Of a stretch of 64,000 bases of DNA, positions 32,440-46,055 are shown in pieces. Position numbers and translations under genes: made by a program. Each line of letters starts with the position of its first letter. Position 1 is the first letter of the stretch. Location: the NCBI RefSeq assembly GCF_014839805.1, contig NC_051138.1, forward strand, positions 4,028,983-4,092,982, written 5' to 3'. The notes below the pieces were generated by a model. It was given only the letters and a program-made list of their open reading frames with translations. It was not told where the DNA came from and made no database searches. The DNA is from Manduca sexta. Its lineage: Eukaryota; Arthropoda; Insecta; Lepidoptera; Sphingidae.

Positions 32440-35400
32440 TATAAAATAAACGAACAGGAAAAACAAAATACTAACGATTCTTCCACATACTCTGAAAATC
32501 AAAAATCTTTTCCACGAAACGTTCCCAAATTGTTTACCGTGTTTATTTGTACCAAAAGTCGAGACAGGTGAGAAGTGTAATGGCACGCGATTTTCACCGT
32601 TTGCGCTTTACACGGTTGTCGCCCGCACTGGGAATATTTTATGCACCACTGGCCGCATTCTGGTCGGACGGTCGAATTATGACGGTCAACTGACCACCGG
32701 CTGGGACCGTTCTCTAATCAGATACGCAAACACGCCTTTGATAATAATGTCTTTGTGTTTGTTCTGTTTCCTTATCATTTTGTCTTTGTTACATGGTTTA
32801 GATATATAGTTTGTTGAATTAATATCGTTGTAATTAAATTTATAAAACTAAAGGCGATTTTGCTACTTGCTATAATAAATGATCGCTGTTCTTACGAAAT
32901 CAAGCGTTACATCATGAAGTAATTCATAAATCAGATAAATCCCTAGCAAATCAATCAATAGCATACCAGCCCCTCAAGTAAGACGAATTGTTTACAAACA
33001 CGAGTTATTAGCACAAAAACCCGTGTTGAGAGGTGCGGAATAAATTTCCAATAATTACGTTATCGAAAAAAAACTGTCCGCGTCACCTCAGCGACAAATT
33101 TCTCCCGCCTACCTCCGAAGCCCATAATTCCTAATGACATGCAATAACCGTACCCCCAATTTTCGACATAAACCCGCCATAACAATATCGACATCAGCGA
33201 ATTTTTCCCGCCGCCATTTTTATTTGAGAATAAGTAACAATTTTACGGTAATCAAAATTTTGAACGACCTAAGATCTCGAGGTGTTTATTGGCCGTTTAT
33301 ATCACACTAACTTAAGTGGAATGCATAAATTTTCTCAATCTGAGACGTTATATTAGATCTCATTAGGTCTAAAATTACACAAGCTTCATTTTTGTTCTAA
33401 AGGAAATTCAGTAATATATTATTATTAGTAATATATTAGGCTGCAGCCTAATATCCCTTGCCTACAAGAAATTAAAAAAACAATTCCAAATTATAATATT
33501 AATAACCTTGAAAATCATATACTTAGGTACAATTTTTTGTTAAACAGATAACATTGAATTCTAAGATCTATAATAATATTGAACTATCGGAATCAAAGTC
33601 GATCCCTCGGGATAATAACAGAATACATCGCAATCCCAACAAATTGGAGTCTCGTCTAAATAACGTGACCAGTGTTGCGGAAACGTCGTATATTTAAATT
33701 CGACGGTCCGGCGCGGTGGCGAGATGTGGGACGTTTCAATTGTCGCCTTCTCTTCCTAATCCAGTTATCGAAGGGTGACATTTTTATTTACATTTTTCAT
33801 TTTCTTGTGTATTGAAAATGTTGGATATTTTGACGCGAAGTCGGCTTATGAATGTAACTGAAATCATCTGTAGGTATTACGAGATGCATATATTGTGATA
33901 CCATCAAACTTCTTAGATTGAATTACCTTAGTAATAACTTAACATAAAATCCACAAATAGCATTAAGATTTAATGTTGCATAACGCTTATTGCTTTAGAA
34001 ATGAACATTCCAATTGTAAATATTTTGACATTATTAATTAAAGATGTTACTACTGCTTTTTTATTGACCTTTACAAGAAAACGATAGAATTGCATAATGA
34101 TACCACAGCATCTATCGGAAAAATATTGCACAAATTTTTCAAATATTGTGTGAAAAATGTTCATTATTTTCTTAGGAAATTTCTATTCTTAGAAGAAAAA
34201 CGGCAGCAGCCACCACGTGCGGCCCATTTTCACCTAAATGCACATGTCCGCCTTCTCGATAAGACTTTGCACTTTACGCACTGTGTTAGGCTGCGCGCGC
34301 ACTTACGATTGCATCAATTGAAAATAGTTTACTATACTCGCTACAATTGAAAGTTGCAATACTACTTAAGGTGTAATTGACGATGTTGTTGCATCATATT
34401 AAACATTTTTCTGTATTAGTTTGTAACTTGTTTGTGGTTCTTGATTATCTTAATAACAAATTATTGAGTGCCTTTAACATAATATATGTTCAACAGAGGA
34501 ATATGTTTCGGGGTCCTATTATATTATGCATGCCAGTCATAACTTTGAGTACCTAAAATAACCGTTACTTTCTTATTTTGTATACTATAATTTTATACGT
34601 ACAAAATAAACAAAATTAGTTCTGATCCAAGAATAGTTACATAAACTTCATCGCAAAAAACCATTGGCGACAAACATTCAAAAGTTGTCTTCATTTTGTC
34701 GCTATTGTATAGACGGCCTTACAGCATCTGTGTTCCTCTCACGTCCTGGCTAGGAGCGAGCTCTCCCGCGTTTATGACTAATGACGGGCTCATACAACCT
34801 CACTCACACCTCACATCGCTTTATATTCAAATCATACTGCTTCCTGACCCTGATTAATGTTATTTTCTTTATGAGCATTTGTTAAAGTCTAAAGACGCGT
34901 GTCGTGTGTCGCGAATCATGATGTTCGAAATTCGAAAAATCTAAGGAAATAAATTCTGGCATCATGAAAAAATGGTTTGTACCTTTTTGATATGATGAAA
35001 AAAAATTGCATTATAGAAAAGTTTTGTATCTATGAGTATAATTATTAGAATTATTAGAGACACAATCAATTATACACATTTAAATCAAATGGAACGATAA
35101 TGAGATACATATCATTATATTTTTTATATAATAATTTAATATATCATTTCATTAATAAAGTAAAAAGCAAACTCTTTGGTTCTAAACAAATATTAGCTCC
35201 GGTCTAATTTGTAAGACGTCTGGCGCACCGCCTAAGACAAATTAATAACAAGATAAAGAAACTCTCCGCTCTTAATTCATTAATTAACCTAATTGTATTA
35301 GCCACCCATTATTATTGTGTGATTTGTATGCGCGGGGTAACTCGTTACTTACTTTTAAACTTGGAACATTTGTTGAGATCCGTTTGAAATTCCCTCGGGT

Positions 35401-36230
35401 ATAAATGTAAGAATCCAAAACACAGAAGCGAGCATGATATTGTATACAATGGTATAAATAATAACCACAAAAATTTTACTTGAAATTAAAAATAATTATT
35501 AATTATTGATATTTTAATTCTTAAATAAAAAAAAATTGCAGTTCGATCCAAACTCAGTCCGAACCAAATCGGATTATAAAAATATTGTCGATAAATATGT
35601 TGGCCTCAACACTAGACATAAATATATCGATAACCTATAGTATAAAAGGTGCTATAAGAAAAACTTGATTGCTACACAAAGGGGTCGAATCAAAAAGTTT
35701 AGCGAAAGAAAAATTCGCGAAGTTAAATAAAGGAGTAGGAGACGGACACAACGCTTTGCGAAGTTCCAAAGATTTTTCACTTTCACCGTTAATTGCTACT
35801 GAAAAGTAAAATAAATCTTTCTTACTTTGCTTTTCTTGAGGCTTGTTTTCAGTCGAAGCCTTAAGCTAATCAATTAATTTAATTGTTGATATTCGGAGCT
35901 GCAATTTTTTATCGGAGTTAACAAAAGCGGAAAAATATTTGCGCGTATTCCTTTGCCCTTTATATTTTGTATGAACGACGGATGGAATTGCTTTTCTGCT
36001 TGCAATATACTATCGATATAGGCGAAGTTTGTAAATAAAATAGATACAAAATATCTCCACGCATCCCCGTGTGCAGTCGTAACATTTTATCATAGGTGTA
36101 ATAGAAATATCGGCGACAGTAAAAAAGTTTCCCTATTTGTACTTTCCAGCCATGTTTATTGTTTGTTTTTGATGGATGGTTACAATAAAATCATAATGTG
36201 AATGTAAATTCAGGTTTAAAAAGGATTTCA
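32440..36230. other. Non-coding stretch
   Basis: No gene recognised. It contains a perfect 22-nt palindrome at 33433-33454 centred on ctgcag. Less AT-rich patches at 32590-32710 and 33070-33220 are possible regulatory DNA. The minus frames 32293-32586 and 33970-34164 lack domains. Confidence 0.55.
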
Positions 36231-36498
36231 TTGATAAACTTGACTGCCTCGGTGGTATAGTTGTTACAGTACGATTTTAGTGCTGTCTTAGGTTCGATCC
36301 CCGGGTCGGGCAAAGTGATATTAGGTTTACTAGGCAGTTTTAACCTAGAATCTGTAATTATGCCCGGTATAGCGATAAGCTTGCTTTCTATCACATCATA
36401 TCATGGAAGAGAATAGACAAGGCGGAAAATAGGTCCACCGGTTGCCTCTTTATCTACCCCCTCAGGAATAAAAGGTGGGTGCGTGTTAGTTGATAAAC
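36231..36498 (+). mobile_element. tRNA-derived SINE with target-site duplications
   Basis: The element (36240-36489) begins with a tRNA-like head: box A-like tggtatagttg and box B ggttcgatccc, then ccgggtcgggcaaag, a phrase typical of a widespread lepidopteran SINE. It is flanked by identical 9-bp direct repeats ttgataaac (36231-36239 and 36490-36498), the signature of reverse transcription at a nicked target. The body is non-coding; the 67-residue minus frame across it is a shadow. Confidence 0.9.
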
Positions 36499-36561
36499 CT
36501 GGAAGTTTGTTAGTAATGTTTATATAAAATATATAAACATTCCTATCAGACTTCCAGGTTT
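36495..36561. repeat. 67-nt near-perfect hairpin
   Basis: Two 32-nt arms around a 3-nt AAA loop: aaacctggaag-type and aatgtttatata blocks on the left match their complements on the right, with three non-identical positions (one can form a G-U pair). Its left edge overlaps the right target duplication of the SINE. It could be a short MITE, an old inverted duplication or a small-RNA precursor; the tiny loop argues against a classical miRNA. Confidence 0.8.
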
Positions 36562-39500
36562 TTATTTATATACATTTTTGTGCCCTCTAAAACTTTGAAA
36601 TATATGCTGAAACTATGTTGCTACTTGTTGCCAGTGGCCTTATTCTGTATGTCACACGTTATTTTGACAGCGCGTAATAACACGTGACGCACCGTCGCGG
36701 TAAAGACAATATAAATTGGCATACAGAACATCATTCCATGCTAATTTCACGAAGATAACACATATCGACCGACTAATAAAACATGATAATCTTGTTAAAA
36801 AACAAAGTGTGAAAAATACACATATTTGTAAAGTTCTTGATGCTAAATAAAGAATGTATACATCAATATACTGTTACTATAAACATGTGTGGATTTAAAT
36901 TAAATTGTAAACTCCGTTAGCAGTCCGTTAATAATAAATAAATAAAGATTATCTTTCTTTCTATACTTTTGTTTATTTAACCGAAACAATTGTAAGTTTT
37001 GCATGATGTTCCCAAAGAAAACATTACCTCGGGACGGGCAGGTAGCCGTCCCTAAGTAAGGCAGCTGGAAAGATCAACATGTCGCCAACACTTCGCGGAC
37101 ACTCAATTTAAAAAGTTTCACGCTCTTTGTTTTGTCCTGAACAAACTCAATTAAATGCCTTTTGCCTTTGAAATATTTAATTTTATGTACCCACTAAGTT
37201 CTTTAGGCAATTTAATGGTTCTTTTCAGTTTGACCTTTCTTTATATAGGCATTTATGTCAAGATTTGCTGAAATACGGATGTTTGGAGTAAGAAGGTACA
37301 AATATAATGTTGTATAGCCTAACCAATAAAATAAAAAACCTCGCCATGTTGGGGTAAAATATAATACTAATTTTTTGTCAATATTAACTTTAAAACGAAA
37401 AAGCAAAAGTAGCACCTCAAAGCAGATTTTTTATTGTTCTGGTCAGGCTATACCAGACTAAATGATGAGGATTCACGATGAGGAGTCACGGTGAGGATTG
37501 CACGAAAAACAATTGCACGCGAGTATATTAGATGATCTTAGCACTATCAGTTTAAATTTAACAGAACAGCATTACGAATTAAGAAAAAAAAATACCAACA
37601 TTTAAAAAATATTCAACGTATATTCCATTGCTTTTAATCTAATTCAAACATCCAACTATTGAAGATATTAGTTATTCTTGTTACATTTTTTTAAACTCGT
37701 CTTCTAATTGTGTTGAAACAAAATCAACATAGAAATGTTAGAAACACACGCTCATACATCTCGTTTTATGGTGATCCAACATCTAAAAGGCATTTTAATC
37801 AACGTCTACAACCGGGCAATCAGAGCCCAAGTAGAAGTGGTCCCGAAATTAGAATTGAATGTAAATGTGCGGGCTTTATCGGGATTATAGTGTTTGTCTG
37901 CGAGTGCGAGATAGTTGAGGATTGGAGTCGGGACGTTCTGGGTTACTTATACATGTTCTTACAACCAGCTCACACAGATCTTCCTTGGCCCTCTCTGTCT
38001 ATTCATAGTTGGGTACGAAAAGGTTTCTGTTCCTGTATCTAAAGGGTCAAATTAGACTGGTCGATCCACCCAGCCGCAAGGCAAGCGCACCGTATACCTC
38101 TTTAACAAATTTTACAGGGCACTAATCCGACCTTTTTGGTACATCGGCCGTTCCGACCCTAACATGTCTTGTTCGCGACTGTTCAGTTATGGAGTCATTA
38201 TCCACTCATAAATCTAGGTTATGCGGGGCAGCTTAACTCGCTTTTAGAATATAATTAATTTAGGGATATTGCTTTATTAATAGGTCTGCGTGTATGTGTA
38301 GAAGTTATATTATTTTGTTAAATATTTAATCAAAATAGTATTTTTTTAAAAATGTAAAAATTATTGGAATATTTGAATTATATGGACGGCTGGCGGGCTC
38401 ATTGACTTACCGCCATTTTTAATTCCAATGAGTGTTTTTGATTGGTTCTTTCTCGGGATCGGATTAAAGTTTGATCTTGGGATCGTTTACTGAAAACGGC
38501 TGCAAACGATATTTATTTGCGAGATTGAGTTTTATACATATTAAAAATGAATACATTTATCTTGGTTTTTTTACACTTAATACCAATTTTAGAAAAATGC
38601 CACTTAAGTCAATTAGCATGCCAACCGATATAACATCAATCAACCATAATCCATTGTCTGTAGAGTTATGCTTCATCTCAAATACGCAGTTAAATGTATG
38701 ACCTAAAGTAATGTAAGTAATTATGTGACATTTTGAATGTCACTTAACAAGAACAGTTAAAGTAATATCAAAATTAAGGTAGTATGCGTAACAAAGCTAA
38801 GTAATGGAGAGCGGTGGTGCAAGTTAAATAATAAAGCGAGCGATAATTTTACTTAGCATAAGACTTCACATGTATTAAAATGATTAGCAAAATTACTAAA
38901 GAACTATACAAGTAAATAATAGCCATTGCAATATCCATTTGTTTTGTAGAAACAGTTTACGGCATGAGTCGTGGCTCTAAAAATTTTCATGAAAGAAAAA
39001 AATACTTAGATATGTAATAAATCTCTTATACACCTTAATAACCTAAAAAAAATGTTTTTTTCATACGTTTACTAAAATTACGTGTAAAGTGCTGATATTT
39101 GATTAGACGACTGTTTATGTTGGATTGCAATACGCTGATACCTTTATCATTTACTAACTACACGTAATTATTTTCCTATGGAGAATTCAATGCTGATGTT
39201 TGATTAGAAAACCGTTTATGTTACCAATGCAAAATAAACTACACGTAGTAATTTTCCTATGGAGAATTGAAGCCCATACTTTATACAATTGCATATCAAT
39301 CTAATTCAAACTAATTTACAAGTTTAATCAGAATTTTCTCAAATTCCCTCTCGTCACTTACGCCAAACTAAAGCCAGCTGTCAATCCGGCCAAACCGCGT
39401 ATTACGCTAAATGGCTCGAGTAACAGGATAGAGCGGGATCCCGGGGTATGGGGGAATAGTAACGATAGTTCGTGTACAAGGATACGCGGGACTTATGGAC

Positions 39501-39609
39501 AATAAAGCAGTGTTGGGTTTAGGAAATGGACCTTGTTATATCATCGTTTGTATTTGGAAAATCACGTGTGGTTTATGTTAATGTTTGAAAGATGTAAGAT
39601 AAATTTATA
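36562..39609. other. Non-coding stretch
   Basis: No gene recognised. The 110-residue frame at 37710-38042 has no domain or codon bias. A diverged tandem duplication of about 100/80 bp lies at 39091-39269. Confidence 0.55.
39091..39269. repeat. Diverged two-copy tandem duplication
   Basis: Units starting at 39091 and 39192 both open with gctgatRtttgattaga and close with ctacacgtarta-like sequence and ttttcctatggagaattc/g. The second unit is about 20 bp shorter in the middle. Confidence 0.65.
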
Positions 39610-39830
39610 TGTAACAACCTTTGCTCGCGGTTTTGCTCGCGTGAAGGAGATTCCCGTATTAAAAGTATTGGTATATATTTTCTCAGGATAAAAAGTTTAT
39701 ATCTTCCCAGGGTCTTAAACTATCTCCATACCAAATTTCATAAAAATCCATTCAGTACATTTTGAGAAAATCGATCACATACAGACAGATAGCTTTTGGG
39801 GACCTTGTTTTATTATATGTATAGATTGTT
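39610..39830 (-). mobile_element. Decayed Helitron-like element
   Basis: On the minus strand: ccccaaaagctatctgtctg, aaatttggtatggagatag, ttaagaccctgggaag, then cacgcgagcaaaaccgcgag. These are the internal phrases and 3' hairpin of the same Helitron group, but the terminal CTAG is lost. Confidence 0.6.
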
Positions 39831-42800
39831 TATCAAAAGCTAGTACGAGTGATACAAAAATATATTAACAAACAATGAACGGGAAAATGCCTTAAGTTTT
39901 TCGAGTACCACATTATTCATTGTATTATTTATTTTCATCAGAGTAAAATCGCTCCCCAAAAATATATTACATTTGAATCCAACTTCTAACTCTATGTACC
40001 GACAATATCACGTGTCAATGTATCTCACGTCAAATATATTTCATCCAAATTCATGTAATGTTAAGTACCTATTCATTTAATAACAATATCTTCCTACGAA
40101 AAGTATACAGCAGTAGGTACGCAATAAAACACCTTATTTAAAATTCCCGAAGTGAACAAACAGGGTGTGTCGCATTCGGTAAAAATATTCACTCGGGATT
40201 CGCATTATCGCTGTTTGACTTCACATTAAATCTTAGAGGCGTGCCATAAATAACGCAAACTTTTATCCCACCCGAAATAAGCACTCAAAAATGCAAAGAG
40301 CAGAACGGCATAGAGCACGTTCACTAAATTTATTTTGTTTCGCACAATTCAAATAACCATAACTCACGCAGAACCGACCTAAGCCTATCTAACGATATAA
40401 TGAAATACCATTAAGTTCAGAAGTGAAGCTTAAGTTTGGAGAGGAAACGTATTTGCTTTACCTTAGCGATAAGATGTACTTTCCGATTTATTGATTGCGA
40501 TTGCAAGTTTAATTGAACTCAAACTTCTTACTTAACGATTGTTTACAAAGGAATCGCAACTTGTCAAATTATTTATTCTGTCGGTTTTATATGTTTTTTA
40601 AAACGTGTAAGAAATCAAAGCAAAATTAATTAATATTTGAAATAAAATTCATACTAACGTTTGTACTTAACTACTAACTATTTGAATGTTTATAATCTAA
40701 ACAATATTAGATCACATTACAATTTTCCAAACAATAAAGTAAACAAATTCCCGCATTCCCCACAAAGTTAAATGCACATCGTACAATCTTACGAACGTCT
40801 TACAAAAAGTTCAACGAGCCGTGAATACCTGAAGCAAGTTAAGTACTATTCGACGGAGGCCGCCATCTTGGCGATTGTATAATTAGGCTGTTTGCATTCA
40901 ACGCACCCACCTCGTATGAATTCTACCTATTGTCTGCCATCGGACGGTTGCAGCTATATCATTTCGCACCTATCGCCTTAAGGGTGGGGACGGAACGCGT
41001 TATGAAATTTAAAAAGGGTGCTCATAATTGTTTTCGTTTACATGCAAAGGAAACAAAAGCAAAATCTCAATTTAACATTAGCCGGCTCCATAGCAACCCT
41101 TGTTTGTCGAGTCTGTACCAATTTGTTCTGAGATGTATAAAAATATTAATCTTGGTGTACCGCCTAATAGATATTTATGCATGGATGGAAGCAATTTCGT
41201 CGAAGGTTCGCTGTCTACGAGAATATATCGAGTGCATTATCAGATTTAATGAGGAATTGTTTACTACCTGCACAATTTAACGCTTCATTTCATGGCATCC
41301 ATGAAATTATTTCCAAAAGATGCATTATATTAAATTATCTCCATAGATATTACGATATGATGGATATCAAAAGCCTAATTAGTAATGAAGCCTTCATATA
41401 CTTAAATTAATAAAATACATACATACCACATGAAAAGTTAAACAATTCAGTTACACAATTTAAAAAAAGAATCTCTATTCAAAATTTAAAAAGTCAATCA
41501 TTGTTAACGGCGGCATTGGTTTTAAATATGTAGAGCCTATATTAGAGTCTGGCGAAGCCGCGTCTAGACTCTTATGAATCTCCACTGAGCGTACGAATAT
41601 TTGATTATACGAACGTTCGAGTAGTGATGCGGTTTTGTTTTATTTAAGGAGAATGGCATTTGGCAGAGATGGCAATTTTAACGCGTTATGATAATTAGGT
41701 AGGTTTAAATTCCTTGCTTAAATGACATTTAATATCAAATGTTAAATATACCTCATTTTACATATTTTATGTATCTTAAATTTGAAATCAACAGCATTCA
41801 CCTTGCACAGCCTATTGTTATCAGCTCTTAGTGATCCTGGTCTTCCAATATCTGTCGCATTATCAAGTTCTTATATAAACATCCTCAAAAACCAAATAGA
41901 AATTCTTGTGACAAATATATAAAAAATTACATTATTTTTTCCCCGCAGTAACACTTCAGAATTCAGACCGTTTTCACCAATAAAACGGTTGGGCAATTAT
42001 CCACCGTCTACAATACGAAAGGACGAACCGAAACAACGTAAATTAAAAATGCGTGAAAAAGGAGCATTCGCAAGGACCCCGAGGTTCGGCGACACCGACA
42101 GGTTATGACAAATATGTGAGCCGATGGCGTTAATGAAAATGAACCTTTTTCGGCAAAAAAATGCAATGAATTCGAGGAGTCTGTCGTAATGTTTGTGCAG
42201 ATGGATCGAGGTATTTTGATACTGGCTGAATATCGCATTGTTTTATAAAATTTCCAGTATCAAGTAGAATGAATTCTCCGCCTGCATTATATTATCACAT
42301 TAATATTTGTAAAGTGTAATGTAATTAATGAAGGCCTTTTTAAAATTGATTGTTATCTTAAAGTATCTAAGATTTGTTTTATTCTATATTGACTCCCCCC
42401 TTAGAAAAGTTCCCTTTATAACAGGTAGTTCATATCCTTCAGGGATAATGCAATATCCTTTTATTTTCAGCTTTCAAATTTTTTAACATTGGTGTGATAA
42501 TTTCAGAGATATGCGCGCACGAACAAACTAAAACATTAGCTTCATACTATTAGAGTTTATATTTAAAAGAACCAGATTAAATGCCGTGTACCAACATAAC
42601 AAAATGTAAGATAAATGTTTTAATTAACCTGATGGCGTCGTGACTGATTGCCTTGATTTCTACGCAATTAGAAACACTTGCAAATCTCATACCAATTAGG
42701 CAGCCACCCAAAATACCGCCCTCGTAATTGTTTTTGAATGCGTTACCGTAGTTTCTGTTTTGGCTGATTTATTTCTACTTTACCCTGTGTGTTAATCAGT

Positions 42801-43669
42801 TTGGAAAAAGTTATCATTTAATTAAACCTCTGTGTGTTTTACTAAAAAGACTCACGCTCCTATATGTGTAACTACTCCTTTAATTACATACCATCTGACT
42901 TTATGACTTATATTCTTCTTAAATTAACATTTATTAGCAACGGTATATACCACAACGCGTTACAAAAATAAGAAAACCACACAAATGATGCGGCAACTCG
43001 CTACCATTCATCTCAAAAACCAACAAAACGAAAGGAATCTCCGGAGGTATCCTTATGAATTATTCGCATTTCTGGGAAAGACAAACGGACGTGCATCGCC
43101 ACTGAAGTCTACAGCTCTGACAGCTAATTAGGATGTTCATTGTCGAACCTATCTTCACGTAACTCCTCGAAAATAACGCATTCTACTTCAGCTTAAAGTT
43201 CAAATTTCTCTACATCAATTCTAAGATTCATTAATACCTTTCTTAAATATTTGGAGTGGTGGAAAAATACAATAATCTGCTGTGAATGGCTGCTATTGTA
43301 TTGAGCCAGTGTCCAGAAAGGTTGTTTTGTCGGGGCGTTCTTTTTATTGTCGAATTTGCGTTTTATGGCATGTCACAAAGGGAGCGTTGAGAGAATGTGA
43401 CAACTGAACTCCCTTGTGTCTGCTTTTTTTAAATACCAAATTTTGATCACCTCGATAGATTTATTGGTATTCGACTGTGTTGAATTATCTAGTTATATTA
43501 GAAAAACTTATTTCAGTTGAGAGGTGTAGACTTTAATCAGCATTGAAAATATTTTTGTTTATGTTTTTATTTTTACATAAAATAAAAAAGTAACAAACCG
43601 ATGTTTGTGCATTATAGATATCAAAAAACACTAATTTGGCGAGTCTTTATGAGAGTAGCCGAAGTTAAA
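39831..43669. other. Non-coding stretch
   Basis: No gene recognised. A short inverted repeat agagtct...agactct encloses a gcgaagccgcg core near 41544-41572. The 116-residue frame at 40930-41280 shows no domain. Confidence 0.55.
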
Positions 43670-43885
43670 ACAACAGTTTTTATTTGTTTTAATTGTCTTT
43701 CTGTATGTTTGTACACGAATCTTGCAAAGACATACATGAAATTGGATGCAGTTTTTGACAATTTAATGTTTGAGATTTAACTTGAAATATAAACGCTTTT
43801 ATCCCGGGAAAATATTCAGCAGGACTTTTATCTAACATAAACAATAAAATTTCTTTAGGCGGGCGGAGCCGCGAGTTCTACCTAG
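43670..43885 (+). mobile_element. Helitron-like element, 3' end intact
   Basis: The right end is gcgggcggagccgcgag, then ttctacCTAG followed by T (43886). Upstream phrases (tctttctgtatg, gaaattggatg, tttatcccgggaaaa) fit the group. The left boundary is uncertain. Confidence 0.6.
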
Positions 43886-45860
43886 TTTTAAATAATGGCT
43901 ATAGCAGAAGCTATGAACATAATTCAATAATAAATTTCATAAGTTGTTAAAAGTAATGTGATAATTTTATTAACATCTAGAAAGATCGGGGTAACAGATC
44001 ACAAATATTCTGACTTCATTGACAACTTTTCTATTTTATTGTAAACAGTTTATGAGATAGCCACAGAACGTCAGTCATGTGCTATTCTTCTAACATATAA
44101 AAGTAAATAATTGAGTTGCACTTTTGAGAAGTAATATTATTTATGACATTACGTAGTACTCTACACAATATTATGTTAATACCTGTATGACGCAATTATT
44201 GCATTTCCCACAAATACTCTATGATTTATTCAATCCTTAAAACGAATTTAGAAAGTGAAGATATAGCGGCCGAAGGTGCAAGATGTGACCCACGACAATT
44301 ATTTGTAGCTCCCCTCGTCTGAATAGCCGGTGTCCAGATGCAGGCGACTTTGACGTATGAACGATATTTATAACTTTCTAACATCCTTCGTTTCGGGTTC
44401 ATTTGCATTTCACATCTTTGTATAACTGCCAAAAAGGAACGCCGAGCTCCGAGTGTTACTGATGGCTACGTGGATATTGCACCAGCAACGTCCAAAAGGA
44501 CGGACCTGTGTTTCGCTGAGATATTAATGATTTTAATCGTGGACACGATTTGTGGAACTCTTTTTTTTTCTTGTATAGTCGATTATTTATTTGAACTACG
44601 CTAGAGGCACGATACCATATCATTGATACCAACTATAATTGAATTAACCTAGAGCACCTCGCATCATCAATAAAAATAAAAATCAACAAAGCACAACAAG
44701 AACGAACAGCCAGCGGTTACAAAATTAAATCTCGTTTTCGCTTTCAATCACACGAAATATACCAGGAACGCAGCGACCGCAAGAGTCAATAAAATCGCGT
44801 GGCGTGCAAAACGAGGGCACAGTCGGGTGACGTCGTCGCGGCCGGGCCGCGGTCAACCTGACGCGTCGCGTGACGACGGTCACTTTATTGCTGACCTCTG
44901 TCTGCCTCTGCGCTCCTAATCACCCGTGTCGATATTTTGCATTGATTTGATTTCATTTTGTTTTTTTTTGCCGGTTAAATTTGCATTGATTGTTAAGCGC
45001 CGCGCCGCGTCGGGGTTTCAACAAAAGAGTTAGTAAAAATAAACTTTTATTTTCCCGAACAATTATTATTCCAATTGAATCTTTTATCAAAATTGGTATA
45101 ATAAAAAGACATTTTAAAACTAAAATAAATTACATATCAAAATTAATAACGTAATAAGCAAACCCGTTTTTAAAAGTAACAAAATACTATTATAAGTATT
45201 ATTTAGTAGCTACCCATATTATGAAATCAAACGCGTACATTTAATATCCGGTATTAATTAAAGGGGTATACGACGAAACCGACCATTAGTCGAAATACAA
45301 ACATAACCGATCCTGATGGACAGTTACAATAATCTCTAGTCAAATTTGCTTGACCCGCCCTTAGAAATAAGGGGAATGTCATAATCTTTCAATGAGATGC
45401 ATAACTCGAGAACCAAATACATTTTGTTTTAAGTATTTTACACGGATTTGCATTTCGTAAATAATACAAGCATTGTCTACCATATTTTTATAATAGACGG
45501 TAAATATATGTATTACATTATTTTCGTATACAATTCGTTAATTCAAACACATCATCGTACTAGTAGTCAAAATATCACCAAAAACATTCCAGTTTTTGTT
45601 GTTTTTGATCGCCGACTGCCTGCCTTGAACGTAGATAATCTGTTAACATACGCCTGCCCATTTAAACTTTTCGAAACAGGAGCTCGTTACGAGCGGATTA
45701 TTAAATATTGAAACAGAGTTGCGGATAAAAGCTTCCTAGGTTACCGGCCTGTTAGAACAAAGTCTGGTGGATTTTAACAAGATATTCATTTCAATTATCT
45801 TTCCGCTGTGTAAATATGGGAACGGTTTTCTGTCTAAATATTCATAGACACGAACTGTCC
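43886..45860. other. Non-coding stretch with a GC-rich core
   Basis: No gene recognised. At 44790-44890 a CpG-dense patch includes gtgacgtcgtcgcgg and gcgtcgcgtgacgacgg, partly inverted relative to each other, with a CRE-like TGACGTCG. A second CpG run (gcgccgcgccgcgtcgg) lies at 44998-45014. Possible promoter or enhancer; no transcript evidence. Confidence 0.45.
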
Positions 45861-45867
45861 ATCGGTG

Positions 45868-45935
45868 GGTTAGCTGATCCAGTGGTAAACTCGCTTGATT
45901 GTGGGATTACGTTTGAGAATTGGTAAAAAACATGT
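45868..45935 (+). mobile_element. Possible tRNA-like SINE head relic
   Basis: ggttagctgatccagtgg resembles a box A/D-arm and acgtttgagaattgg a decayed box B with fitting spacing. No complete tRNA cloverleaf can be drawn, so this is at most a SINE remnant. Confidence 0.3.
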
Positions 45936-46055
45936 AGCTATGATATTCCATTAGGATGGATCGGGTCTCGTTTTGTTTTTGATGTACTTTTTCTGGCATT
46001 TTACGAAGTGGAGTTTGGTTTTATGCGTTTATGAGAAGGTATCGAACTATTTCAA

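Noticed and set aside
36241..36312. tRNA gene
   Set aside because: Box A and box B are present, but the arms do not form a good cloverleaf and the sequence is the head of a SINE flanked by target duplications.
44790..44890. First exon or promoter of an unseen gene
   Set aside because: CpG-dense, but no start codon with a following open frame and donor could be identified, so it is kept only as a candidate regulatory patch.
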